Positions 41,775 through 50,427 of a stretch of 64,000 bases of DNA are shown in pieces; the first letter of the stretch is position 1, and the number at the start of each line of letters is the position of its first letter. The stretch is taken from the NCBI GenBank assembly GCA_040752215.1, contig JBFMEX010000026.1, forward strand, positions 112,383 to 176,382, written 5' to 3'. This DNA is from JBFMEX01 sp040752215 (GTDB taxonomy: Bacteria > Pseudomonadota > Alphaproteobacteria > Rhizobiales > Hyphomicrobiaceae). The notes beneath the pieces were generated by a model. It had not been told where the DNA came from, searched no databases, and worked only from the letters and a program-made list of their open reading frames with translations. Both the position numbers and the translations under genes were made by a program.

Positions 41775-43133
41775 ATGCTGCCGAGCTGCCCGAGCATCGA
41801 CGAGTGGCATCGAAGCGTTCCACGCAGTGTCGTCGGACCGACGCTGTTCGGCATCGTCGTTCTACTCATGTGGGGTCTCGGCTTTGGCGTGTGGGCGGCG
41901 GTGGCGCCGATCGACGGCGCCGTCGTCGCGCCAGGCAGCTTCGTCGCCACCGGCCAGAACAAGACCGTGCAGCACCTCGAGGGCGGCATCGTGCGTGAGA
42001 TCATGGTCAAGGAGGGAGACCTCGTGGAGCAGGGCCAGACCCTGCTGCGTCTCGACGAGATCGCACCCAAGGCCCGCCTGCGCCGGCTCGAGTTGCGCGC
42101 CTCTCGCCTCGCCGCGATGGAGGCGCGGCTGAGGGCCGAGGCGCGGCTCGAGACTGCGTTCGAGATCCCTGTGGCTTTGCTGGCGAGCAAGGACGATCCC
42201 GAGGTTGCGCAGATCATCCTCCGCCAGAAGGGCGAGCTGGATGCCCGGCGCAACAAGCTCGCAACCGAGGAGGAGGTGCTGAGGAAGGAGATCGCCGGCC
42301 TCACCGAGAGCATCCAGGGCTTCGAGGCGCAGGTCGTCGCGACGCGCGCGCAGATCGACCTCTTCGCCGACGAGCTCCGGGGCAAGGAAGAGCTCCTGCG
42401 TCGCAATCTCGTCCGGCGAACGGATGTGCTGGCGGTCAGGCGCGCAGAGGCCCGCATGACCGGCGAGCTCGGTCAGTTGTTGAGCCGGATCTCCGATTCC
42501 CGCGAGCGCATCGCCCGCGCCGAGCAGCAGATCGCACAGCTGAAATCGGCCGCCGTGCAGAAGGCGGTCGAGGAGCTGCGACTCGCCGAGACCGAGCACG
42601 ACGACCTGAAGGAACAGATCCGTGCCGCCCGAGACATCGCCGAGCGGATCGAGATCGCAGCACCCGTGCGCGGCGTCGTCGTCAAGCTCAATCACAATAC
42701 ACCGGGCGGGGTGCTCGCACCGGGGGCGCCGATCCTCGACCTCTTGCCGATCAACAACGACCTCGTCATCGAGAGTCGCGTGATGCCGGCCGACATCTCC
42801 CACGTCAAGGAAGGGCAGCATGCGCAGGTCAGGATCTCGGCGCTCAACCAGCGCGTGACCCCGATGATCGACGCCCACGTCGTCTATGTGTCGGCGGACG
42901 CGGTGAACGAACAGGACGCGAGGAAGCTCGCGATTCCCCAGGCGACCAACCAGGGCATGTTCGTGGTGCGCATCCGCATCGACGATGCCGACCTTCGCGC
43001 CAAGGCCGGCGAGTTCCGCCCGACCCCCGGCATGCCGGCCGACGTGTTCATCCGCACCGAGCAGCGCACGTTCTTCCAGTACCTGATGAAGCCGATCGTC
43101 GACAGCTTCTCGCGCGCCTTCCGAGAGAACTAG
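41775..43133 (+). CDS. HlyD/PrtE-type periplasmic adaptor of type I secretion
   Basis: A 452-residue membrane-fusion protein. One N-terminal membrane helix (about residues 23-43) is followed by the half-lipoyl motif VQHLEGGIVREIMVKEGDLVEQGQTLLRLD split around a long coiled coil (about 95-290, rich in Glu, Arg, Leu and Ala). The returning lipoyl half is IEIAAPVRGVVVKL, and the beta-barrel domain with PGMPADVFIRTEQRTFFQYL closes the protein. The Q-HLEGGIV form is typical of PrtE/AprE adaptors that pair with PrtD exporters. It bridges the ABC exporter to the TolC channel upstream. It ends the secretion locus; the next gene is convergent. Confidence 0.93.
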   Translation: MLPSCPSIDEWHRSVPRSVVGPTLFGIVVLLMWGLGFGVWAAVAPIDGAVVAPGSFVATGQNKTVQHLEGGIVREIMVKEGDLVEQGQTLLRLDEIAPKARLRRLELRASRLAAMEARLRAEARLETAFEIPVALLASKDDPEVAQIILRQKGELDARRNKLATEEEVLRKEIAGLTESIQGFEAQVVATRAQIDLFADELRGKEELLRRNLVRRTDVLAVRRAEARMTGELGQLLSRISDSRERIARAEQQIAQLKSAAVQKAVEELRLAETEHDDLKEQIRAARDIAERIEIAAPVRGVVVKLNHNTPGGVLAPGAPILDLLPINNDLVIESRVMPADISHVKEGQHAQVRISALNQRVTPMIDAHVVYVSADAVNEQDARKLAIPQATNQGMFVVRIRIDDADLRAKAGEFRPTPGMPADVFIRTEQRTFFQYLMKPIVDSFSRAFREN

Positions 43134-43192
43134 CGTCGCGGTTCAGTCGAAGGGCATCAGGTTGTCATATGTCGCCGACGCCGGGCCCTGGC

Positions 43193-43615
43193 TCAGCCGG
43201 CGAGTGCGGCGCGGATCTTGGCGGCGTGGGCCTCCAGAACCTCCGGCCTCTCCATGCCACCCGCATGCTTGGCGAGCGGCACGCCGTCGTGGCGCGGGAT
43301 GATGTGGAAGTGCAGGTGGTAGACGGTCTGTCCGCCGGCCGCCTCGTTGAACTGCAGGATGGTGACGCCGTCGGCGGCGAACGCGGTCTTCACCGCGCGC
43401 GCCAGCCGCTGCACCGTCGGCATCACCATTGCCAACGTCTTCGGTGCCGCGTCGAGCAGGTTGCGCGAGGGCGCTCTCGGCACGACCAGCGTATGTCCCG
43501 GACCCTGGGGCATGATGTCCATGAACGCGATCGCGTCGGCGTCCTCGTAGACCTTCACCGCCGGCAGCTCCCCGCGCAGGATCCTGGCGAAGATGTTGTT
43601 GGCATCGTAGCTCAT
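43193..43615 (-). CDS. HIT family nucleotide-binding protein
   Basis: A 140-residue histidine-triad protein. The catalytic triad HLHFHIIP lies near residue 98, with NIFARILRGELPAVKVYED at the start and GPGHTLVVPRAPSRNLLD in the nucleotide-binding half, as in HinT/PKCI-type proteins. These hydrolyse AMP-lysine and related adenosine phosphoramidates. It is alone in its transcription unit, convergent with the secretion locus. Confidence 0.92.
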   Translation of the reverse strand: MSYDANNIFARILRGELPAVKVYEDADAIAFMDIMPQGPGHTLVVPRAPSRNLLDAAPKTLAMVMPTVQRLARAVKTAFAADGVTILQFNEAAGGQTVYHLHFHIIPRHDGVPLAKHAGGMERPEVLEAHAAKIRAALAG

Positions 43616-43685
43616 GATGGGCCCTCGCGATGAATGGGGAGCGCGTTCGACCGCCTGTTAAGCGCTCGTTCATCCTGCCGTCAAG

Positions 43686-44870
43686 TCAAGACCTCTCCTG
43701 CTCCGACTTGCGATACGGCGCGTACTCCGCCAGCACTGCCATCTCATTGGCGACGTGTCGGCGCTCGCCGTCGAGATAGCGTGCGATCGCCTCTCTCAGC
43801 CCCTCGTCGGCAATCCAGTGCGCGGAGTAGGTCTCGGTCGGCAGGTAGCCGCGCGCCAGCTTGTGCTCGCCCTGGGCGCCGGCCTCGACCCGCGCCAAGC
43901 CGTGCCGGATGGCATATTCGATGGCCTGATAGTAGCAGACCTCGAAGTGCAGAAACGGGCGGTGCTCAATCGCGCCCCAGTAGCGCCCGTACAAGCAGCT
44001 GCCTCCGATCAGGTTGAGCGCACCGGCAATGGGCCGGCCCGCCCGCGTCGCCAGCACGAGGAGGCAGTGCGCGCCGAGGCGCTCGCCCAGAGCCGAGAAG
44101 AACGCGCGATTGAGATAGGGCCGGCCCCATTTGCGGTCGCCGGTATCCTGGTAGAAGGCGAAGAAGGCGTCCCAGTGCGCCTCGGTGATGTCTGGGCCCG
44201 TCAGCTGCGCGATGCGAACGCCGTCCGCGAGGGCCTCGATGCGCTCCTTGCGGATCGCCTTGCGCTTGCGCGAGGCGAGTGTGGCGAGGAAGTCGTCGAA
44301 CGAGCCGTAGCCGCGATTGGACCAATGGAACTGCTGCCCGCGCCGCGGCAGGAAGCCGAGCTTGCCGGCCTGCCGCTGCTCGGGCTCGGTCAGGAACGTG
44401 ATATGGAGCGAGGAGACGCCCGCCGCCTCGGCCAGCCGGCGTGCGCCCTCCAACAGCTGCACCTCGCGCAAGGCGCGCCCCGTCGCCGAGCCGACCAACA
44501 GCCGACGCCCAGGGACCGGCGTGAACGGGACCGCGCACTGGAGCTTCGGATAGTAGCGGCCGCCAGCGCGATGGAACGCATCCGCCCAGCTGTGATCGAA
44601 CACGTACTCGCCCTGGCTATGCAGCTTGACATAGAGCGGCATGGCGGCGAGGAGCGCGCCGCGCGCGTCCTCGAGCACGAGGTGACGCGGCAGCCAGCCG
44701 GTCGCCTCCGGGCCGACCGCGCCGGAATCCTCGAGCGCCGAAAGGAAGGCGTGACTGAGGAACGGATCGAAGGCGGCGGGATCGGGGTTGGCGAGCGCGT
44801 CCCAGGCGGGTTGCGGCAGCTCGCGGAGCGAGCCGACGACGCGCACGGTCGATGTCTCGGGTTCGCTCAT
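43686..44870 (-). CDS. GNAT-fold acyltransferase, COG3146 (DUF482) family
   Basis: A 394-residue protein of the COG3146 family, sometimes called peptidogalycan-biosynthesis or FemAB-like GNAT proteins. Recognisable segments are DPFLSHAFLSALEDSGAVG, GWLPRHLVLED, FDHSWADAFHRAGGRYYPKLQ and the late FEVCYYQAIEYAIRHGLARV with EAGAQGEHKLARGYLP. Function is not firmly known. It is divergent from the GcvR-like gene across a 98-base gap. Confidence 0.85.
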   Translation of the reverse strand: MSEPETSTVRVVGSLRELPQPAWDALANPDPAAFDPFLSHAFLSALEDSGAVGPEATGWLPRHLVLEDARGALLAAMPLYVKLHSQGEYVFDHSWADAFHRAGGRYYPKLQCAVPFTPVPGRRLLVGSATGRALREVQLLEGARRLAEAAGVSSLHITFLTEPEQRQAGKLGFLPRRGQQFHWSNRGYGSFDDFLATLASRKRKAIRKERIEALADGVRIAQLTGPDITEAHWDAFFAFYQDTGDRKWGRPYLNRAFFSALGERLGAHCLLVLATRAGRPIAGALNLIGGSCLYGRYWGAIEHRPFLHFEVCYYQAIEYAIRHGLARVEAGAQGEHKLARGYLPTETYSAHWIADEGLREAIARYLDGERRHVANEMAVLAEYAPYRKSEQERS

Positions 44871-44968
44871 GATATGTCCGGCGCCCTTTGTGTCGATGGC
44901 GAGTTCACCGTATGGTACGCGGAAAACGCCGCTGGGATCATCCGGCGCCGAGTGGAGGAGCCGCGAGT

Positions 44969-45508
44969 ATGACCGTCCAGATTGTCCTGACCGTGATCGC
45001 GCGCGACCGCCCCGGCGTCGTCGAGCGCGTCTCGGAGGTGATCGAGCGCCATCGGGGCAACTGGGTCGACAGCTCGATGGCGCGTCTCGGCGGCGAGTTC
45101 GCCGGCATCCTGATGATCGAGCTGCCCGAGGCGTCGGTGGCGCCGCTCGAGGTGGATCTCGCGAGCCTCGCCAAGACGGGTATCGACTGCATGTTGCGCC
45201 GCGATCTGACCGCGCCGGTCGTGTCCGGTCGCCGTGCCAGGCTCGATATTACGGGTGTCGATCACCCGGGTATCATCCACGAGGTCGCGAGCGCCCTCGC
45301 CCGCCAGGGCGTCAGCATCGACAGCCTCGAGACGCGCGTCTTCACCGGCTCCATGTCGGGCGAGCGGATGTTTGCGGCGACGGTCGAGATCGTCATGCCG
45401 GCCGGGGGCTCCTCGGAGCTGTTGCGCGAGGCGCTCGAGGAGATCGCGCGCGACATGATGGTCGACATCGATCTCGAGGAGCAGGAGCCGGAGACCATGC
45501 TGGCCTGA
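44969..45508 (+). CDS. GcvR-like ACT-domain regulator
   Basis: A 179-residue protein made of two ACT domains: the first begins TVQIVLTVIARDRPGVVERVSEVIE, the second RARLDITGVDHPGIIHEVASALARQG. This layout matches the glycine cleavage repressor GcvR family, which acts by protein contact and amino-acid binding, not by binding DNA itself. A GGAGGAG site lies eight bases before the ATG. No glycine cleavage genes are in the window. Confidence 0.85.
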   Translation: MTVQIVLTVIARDRPGVVERVSEVIERHRGNWVDSSMARLGGEFAGILMIELPEASVAPLEVDLASLAKTGIDCMLRRDLTAPVVSGRRARLDITGVDHPGIIHEVASALARQGVSIDSLETRVFTGSMSGERMFAATVEIVMPAGGSSELLREALEEIARDMMVDIDLEEQEPETMLA

Positions 45509-45554
45509 CGGGAGCCGGCGCGGCGATGGCTGGCTTGGTATCGCCTGCGTGCGC

Positions 45555-46082
45555 TCAATAGCCGAGCATGGCCTCGAGCGGGCCTTTCGGCAGCGGTACC
45601 AGGAACCACTTCTCGAACATGAAGAACAGCGCGACCGGCACGCCGGTGCCGACGGCGATCGCCATCAGCGGGTTGTCGCCACCGACGAACACCATGAACG
45701 CGGCGATGAAGATCGCCGAGGCGACATAGATGCCGAGGAATTGGATCAGCGCCACGTAGGCGAACGCCGGCAGCAGCACCGAGAGCACCCTGAGCAGCGA
45801 TGTCTTGGTGGCGAACGCGCGCGACCAGCCGGGACCCGGCTTGAACAGGGCACCGAGCAGCACGATGATGCTGGAAAGCCCCATGAACGCGGCGATATAG
45901 AAGGGGTAGTAGCCGGCCGCCGGACCGAGCCCCGGCTCCCAGCCGTGGCCGATGCGCATGCTGTCGAAGATGACGAGCGCGCTGAGGCCGATCAGCACGA
46001 GCGCGACGACGATGTCCATCGTGCGCATGGTGACGAGGGTCGGGCCCTGGGTCTCGCCGTCGTCGTCCTCGTCGTGGCTCAT
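45555..46082 (-). CDS. tctB: Tripartite tricarboxylate transporter, small membrane subunit TctB
   Basis: A 175-residue membrane protein with four helices, the usual TctB size. After an acidic head (MSHDEDDDGE) come LVALVLIGLSALVIFDSM-like and GAGLGPAAGYYPFYIA-like segments typical of TctB. It is the third gene of the transcript, behind tctA and tctC, a less common order than C-B-A. It helps the large permease TctA import tricarboxylates or related acids. Confidence 0.87.
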   Translation of the reverse strand: MSHDEDDDGETQGPTLVTMRTMDIVVALVLIGLSALVIFDSMRIGHGWEPGLGPAAGYYPFYIAAFMGLSSIIVLLGALFKPGPGWSRAFATKTSLLRVLSVLLPAFAYVALIQFLGIYVASAIFIAAFMVFVGGDNPLMAIAVGTGVPVALFFMFEKWFLVPLPKGPLEAMLGY

Positions 46083-46171
46083 GGCTCGTCACCTCGGCTT
46101 GAAGACATGTGTGGCAATGTTGCGACCAAGCCTCGCGCGCCCTTGCCGAGCGCGCGAGGCCGCGCTTCAGG

Positions 46172-47206
46172 CTACTTCCCGGCGGCGAGGAAGCCCGCCT
46201 CTTTCATCAGATCATGGTGGGTCTTTTCGGCCTTCTCCAGCCACTTCTTGTACTCGTCGCCCGACATCGACGTCTGGTTGAAGGCGCCGTTCTGCATCAG
46301 CTGCTTCCAGTCGTCGGTCGCCATCACCTTCTTGAACAGGTCGACGAAATACGCGACCTCCTCCGGCTTCACGCCCGGCGCCATGAAGATGCCGCGCAGC
46401 ATCTGGTACTCGACGTCGACGCCCGATTCCTTACAGGTCGGGATGTCGGACCACGCCATGTCAGCGGTCACCTTGTCCTTGTAGACCGAGCGCTTGCCGT
46501 CGAACAGGCACAGTGGGCGAAGCGCGCCGGCCTTCCACTGCGACACCGCCTCGATCGGATTGTTGACCGAGGAATCGATGTGCTTGCCGACCAGCTGCGT
46601 CGCCACCGCGCCGCCGCCCTGGTAGGGCACGTAGGTGAACTTCTTCGGCGCCGTCACCCGTTCGAGCGCGACGGTGATGATCTGGTCCTCCTGCTTGGAG
46701 CCGGTGCCGCCCATCTTGAAGCTGCCGGGCTCGCCGGCCTTGACCGCTGCGATATAGTCCTTGGCGGTCTTGGCCGGGTTCTCAGAATTCACCCAGAGAA
46801 TGAACTGATCGAGCGCCAGCATCGAGACCGGGGTCAGCTCCTTCCAGTTGAACGGCACGCCTGTCGCGAGCGGCGTGGTGAACAGGTTCGACAGCGTGAT
46901 GATGATGATGTGCGGGTTGCCGGCGGAGCCCTTGACCTCGAGGAAGCCCTCGGCGCCCGCGCCGCCGCCCTTGTTCACCACCACCATCGGCTGCTTCATC
47001 AGGTTGTGCTTGGTCACAACGCCCTGAACGAAGCGCGCCATCTGGTCGGCGCCGCCGCCGGTACCGGCGGGAATGACGAACGTGACCGGCTTGGTCGGCT
47101 CCCAGGCCGCAGACGCCGTGGCGCCGAGGCCGCCGAGCGCAATCGCGCCTGCGGCGAAGCCTGCCAGCGCGTGTCGCGTGAGGTGCGGGAACGTATTCGA
47201 AGGCAT
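46172..47206 (-). CDS. tctC: Tripartite tricarboxylate transporter substrate-binding protein (Bug family)
   Basis: A 344-residue periplasmic binding protein with a signal peptide (cleavage after ASA). The Bug-family fold starts with PVTFVIPAGTGGGADQMARF, has a Tyr/Asp ligand-binding region around YVPYQGGGAVATQLVG, and ends with EKAEKTHHDLMKEAG. Bug proteins deliver carboxylates to TctA/TctB. The ligand cannot be read from sequence; the TctA next to it fits the role. Confidence 0.9.
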   Translation of the reverse strand: MPSNTFPHLTRHALAGFAAGAIALGGLGATASAAWEPTKPVTFVIPAGTGGGADQMARFVQGVVTKHNLMKQPMVVVNKGGGAGAEGFLEVKGSAGNPHIIIITLSNLFTTPLATGVPFNWKELTPVSMLALDQFILWVNSENPAKTAKDYIAAVKAGEPGSFKMGGTGSKQEDQIITVALERVTAPKKFTYVPYQGGGAVATQLVGKHIDSSVNNPIEAVSQWKAGALRPLCLFDGKRSVYKDKVTADMAWSDIPTCKESGVDVEYQMLRGIFMAPGVKPEEVAYFVDLFKKVMATDDWKQLMQNGAFNQTSMSGDEYKKWLEKAEKTHHDLMKEAGFLAAGK

Positions 47207-47266
47207 CTGGACTTTCTCCCTTGTTGCGGGGCCTCGCCCCCTCTCTGGTTTTTATCTCCCGGATGG

Positions 47267-48766
47267 CTATTTGGTGGCCAATCCAAGCTTGCTCTTGGTC
47301 CAGCCGAAAAACGGCCAGACGAGGAGAACGATGCCGAGGCCCATGATGGACCCGACCAGCCAGTTCGAGAAGAAGATCGAAAGGTCGCCCTGGCTGCCGA
47401 GCAGGGCCTGGCGGAAGCCTTCCTCCGCTTTGTCGCCGAGCACGATCGCGAGCACGAGCGGGGCCAGCGGATAGCCGAGCTTGTTGAAGGTGAAGCCGAT
47501 CACGCCGAAGATCAGCATCAGCCACACGTCGAACATCGAGTTGTGCACGGTGTAGGCGCCGACCGCACAGATGACGAGGATGACGGGCGCGATGATCGAG
47601 AACGGGATGCGGAGGATCGCGGCGAACAGCGGCACGCAGGTGAGAACGACAATCAGGCCGGCAATGTTGCCGAGGTACATCGAGGCGATCAGGCCCCACA
47701 CGAATTCCTTCTGCTCGACAAACAGCATCGGCCCGGGCTGCAGGCCCCAGATCATCAATCCACCGAGCAGAACCGCCGCCGTCGGCGAGCCGGGGATGCC
47801 GAGCGTCAGCATCGGCAGAAGCGCGCTGGTGCCGGCGGCGTGCGCCGCGGTCTCCGGCGCGACGACGCCCTCCACCTCGCCGTTGCCGAAATTCTCACCT
47901 CGTGGCGAGAAGCGCTTGGCGATGCCGTAGCTCATGAACGAGGCCGGGGTGGCGCCGCCCGGCGTGATGCCCATCCAGCAGCCGATGAGACAGCTGCGGA
48001 TCGATGTCGCCCAGTACGAGAGCAGCTTCTTCCAGGTCTCCAGCACGACGCCGAGCCGGATGCTGGCGCGTGCGCCGGAGAACTTGAGGCCGTCCTCGAC
48101 CGAGGACAGGATCTCGCCGATGCCAAAAAGGCCGATGACCGCGATCAGGAAGTCGAATCCCGCCAGTAGCTCGGTATGGCCGAAGGTCAGCCGGAGCGAG
48201 CCGGTCATTTTGTCGAGGCCGACCGCACCGAGCGCAAAGCCGAAGCACATCGAGGCGACGACCTTCCACGGCGAGCCCTTGCTCATGCCGACGAAGCTCG
48301 CAAAGGTGAGGAAGAACACGGAGAAGAACTCGGCCGGACCGAACTGCAGCGCGAACTTGGCGACCAACGGCGCCAGCAGCGTGATCATCAGCACGGCGAC
48401 GATGGCGCCGACGAAGGATGATGTGAAAGCGGCGGTCAGCGCCTGGTCGGCATGCCCCTTCTGTGCCAGTGGATGGCCGTCGAACGTCGTCGCCACCGAC
48501 CAGGGCTCGCCAGGAATGTTGAACAGGATCGATGTTATTGCACCGCCGAATAGCGCTCCCCAGTAGATGCAGGACAGCATGATGATGGCCGAGGTCGGCG
48601 ACATCGAGAACGTGAGGGGGAGCAGGATCGCCACGCCGTTGGCGCCGCCAAGGCCCGGCAGCACGCCGATGATCACGCCGAGCAGAATGCCGACGAACAT
48701 CAACATCAGATTGTATGGCGTCATCGCGACGGCAAAGCCGTGAAACAACGAGACGATTTCGTCCAC
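47267..48766 (-). CDS. tctA: Tripartite tricarboxylate transporter, large permease TctA
   Basis: A 499-residue permease with about ten to twelve membrane helices, the standard TctA size. The conserved signature GVLPGLGGANGVAILLPLTF near residue 35 and GAITSILFNIPGEPWSVATTFDGHPLA near residue 75 are clear, as is a late GITPGGATPASFMSYGIAKR. It uses the proton gradient for carboxylate import with TctB and the binding protein. It is the first gene of the operon tctA-tctC-tctB. Confidence 0.93.
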   Translation of the reverse strand: MDEIVSLFHGFAVAMTPYNLMLMFVGILLGVIIGVLPGLGGANGVAILLPLTFSMSPTSAIIMLSCIYWGALFGGAITSILFNIPGEPWSVATTFDGHPLAQKGHADQALTAAFTSSFVGAIVAVLMITLLAPLVAKFALQFGPAEFFSVFFLTFASFVGMSKGSPWKVVASMCFGFALGAVGLDKMTGSLRLTFGHTELLAGFDFLIAVIGLFGIGEILSSVEDGLKFSGARASIRLGVVLETWKKLLSYWATSIRSCLIGCWMGITPGGATPASFMSYGIAKRFSPRGENFGNGEVEGVVAPETAAHAAGTSALLPMLTLGIPGSPTAAVLLGGLMIWGLQPGPMLFVEQKEFVWGLIASMYLGNIAGLIVVLTCVPLFAAILRIPFSIIAPVILVICAVGAYTVHNSMFDVWLMLIFGVIGFTFNKLGYPLAPLVLAIVLGDKAEEGFRQALLGSQGDLSIFFSNWLVGSIMGLGIVLLVWPFFGWTKSKLGLATK

Positions 48767-49011
48767 GGGTCATCCCCCCCGCTGGTTTCCACCCTCGACC
48801 GCTGGCAAGACACCAGAGATCACCTGCGCGGCACCCCTTTGCGAGGTTGCCATTTGGCCGCTTTGCCGAGCATTGGATCTCCGATACCGGCATTGCTGCG
48901 GCTCTGGTATACCACGGAAGGAGGCATGTGCCAGAGGGCTTTTTCGTCGTTCTGGCGAGCCTGCCCGTCGAAGGACAGGCAGTCGGTGAGACGCGAGCCC
49001 GGCCGGACGCG

Positions 49012-49770
49012 TCACGGTCGGTAGCCCTCGAAAATCGGCGCGTCGGCCCATTGTGCGGCGGACTGCCGGTCGGCCTCGTCGCGCACGGTCCAGGCGAACA
49101 GCGGCAGGCCGAGCACCTCGCGCACGAAACGGGTCACCGGGGTCGGCAGGGCCTTGACGTGGTAGGCGTAGAAGCATGGCGCCGCCGGGGCCGACTCGAG
49201 CAGATGGGTAAGGCGCTCCTGGCGCTCTGCCGAGAGCAGATGGCCCCACCAGCCCTCGCTGTCGTCGTTGTGGTAGCGCCCCGAGACGATGCCGCGCGGC
49301 ACGGCGGGTGCGAGATGCCTGAGTTCGGTCATTACGACAGGATCGAACGACATCAGCGCGATCGGCCCCCGATAGCCGGTGGCGAGACGGGCGATCTCGG
49401 CCAGGAAGCGGGCGTCGGGCGGCCCCCACTCGCTCTTGATCTCGACCAGCATCGGCGCGCGGCCGGCGTTGAGATCGATAAGATCGGCAAAGGTCAGGAT
49501 CGGCTCGCCGGCGTGGCGATAGCGCAGTCGTGCGAGTTCCGAGACGCCGACCTTGGATACCGGGCCCGAGCCCTCGACCAGGCGATCGAGGGATTCGTCG
49601 TGGAACACGATCGGCAGCCCGCCGGCCGCCGGCCTCAAGTCGCATTCGAAGCCGTAACCGGCGGCAATCGCCGCCTCGAACGCGCTGCCCGAGTTCTCGA
49701 TCACGCCGCGCGCCGGGTCGAAAAGGCCGCGGTGGGCGATCGGCCGGACGAAGGTGGCGCGGTCGAGCAT
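49012..49770 (-). CDS. Glycerophosphodiester phosphodiesterase family protein
   Basis: A 252-residue protein with the GDPD barrel. IAHRGLF near residue 12 holds the catalytic His, FECDLRPAAGGLPIVFHDESLDR supplies Glu, Asp and the second His, and MLVEIKSEW gives a Glu and Lys. The enzyme cleaves glycerophosphodiesters to glycerol-3-phosphate and an alcohol. No signal peptide is visible, so it is probably cytoplasmic. It lies 18 bases behind the RidA gene and probably forms an operon with it. Confidence 0.9.
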   Translation of the reverse strand: MLDRATFVRPIAHRGLFDPARGVIENSGSAFEAAIAAGYGFECDLRPAAGGLPIVFHDESLDRLVEGSGPVSKVGVSELARLRYRHAGEPILTFADLIDLNAGRAPMLVEIKSEWGPPDARFLAEIARLATGYRGPIALMSFDPVVMTELRHLAPAVPRGIVSGRYHNDDSEGWWGHLLSAERQERLTHLLESAPAAPCFYAYHVKALPTPVTRFVREVLGLPLFAWTVRDEADRQSAAQWADAPIFEGYRP

Positions 49771-49788
49771 GCGACCTGCTCCCCTGCT

Positions 49789-50253
49789 TCAGCCGTCGAT
49801 GCGAATGATGGCGTCGATCTCGACCGCACATCCACCGGGCAGCCCCGCCACCCCGACCGCGACCCGGGTGTGACGCCCCTTGCCGCCGAGCACGGCGACC
49901 ATCAGGTCGGAGGCGCCGTTGACCACCTGAGGGTGGTCGTTGAAGTCGGGCGTCGCGTGCACGAAGCCGTTCAGTCGCAGCACCTGCCCGATGCGCTCGA
50001 GCGCGCCGAGCGCGGCCTTGGCCTGGGCCAGAATGTTGAGCGCGCAGAGCTGGGCGGCCTTCTGCCCGTCGGCGATCGACAGCCGCTCGCCGAGACGCCC
50101 CGACAGCACCGAACCGTCGGCCGCCTTGGAGATCTGCCCGGAGACGAACAGCAGATCGCCGGCAATGGCGTAGGGCACGTAGTTGGCGACCGGGGCCGGC
50201 GCCGGGGGCAGCACCAGGCCGAGCTCCGCCATCCGGGCCTCGATTGCGCTCAT
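49789..50253 (-). CDS. RidA family protein (reactive imine deaminase-like)
   Basis: A 154-residue member of the YjgF/YER057c/UK114 family, of the longer subgroup. AIAGDLLFVSGQISKAADG is followed by VLRLNGFVHATPDFNDHPQVVNGASDLM and RVAVGVAGLPGGCAVEIDAII, where the Arg of TRVAVGVAGLP and Glu of VEIDA are the landmarks for imine-hydrolysing RidA. It removes reactive enamines/imines from PLP enzymes. It is first in a two-gene operon with the phosphodiesterase and divergent from eipB. Confidence 0.9.
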   Translation of the reverse strand: MSAIEARMAELGLVLPPAPAPVANYVPYAIAGDLLFVSGQISKAADGSVLSGRLGERLSIADGQKAAQLCALNILAQAKAALGALERIGQVLRLNGFVHATPDFNDHPQVVNGASDLMVAVLGGKGRHTRVAVGVAGLPGGCAVEIDAIIRIDG

Positions 50254-50427
50254 CGTCCGTTACCTCCTCCAGGAGCCCAGGGCGTCCCCAATCTCGCGCA
50301 TTGGGAGCGTGAGTTGTGAACGGATCGGGCGATCTTTGCAATGGCGCGCCAAAGCCTATATCTGGGGGGAAGGAAGCGACCGTCGGTCGGCGGGGGCGCA
50401 GCGGCCGCAACGAGCAGGAGGGTGGGC

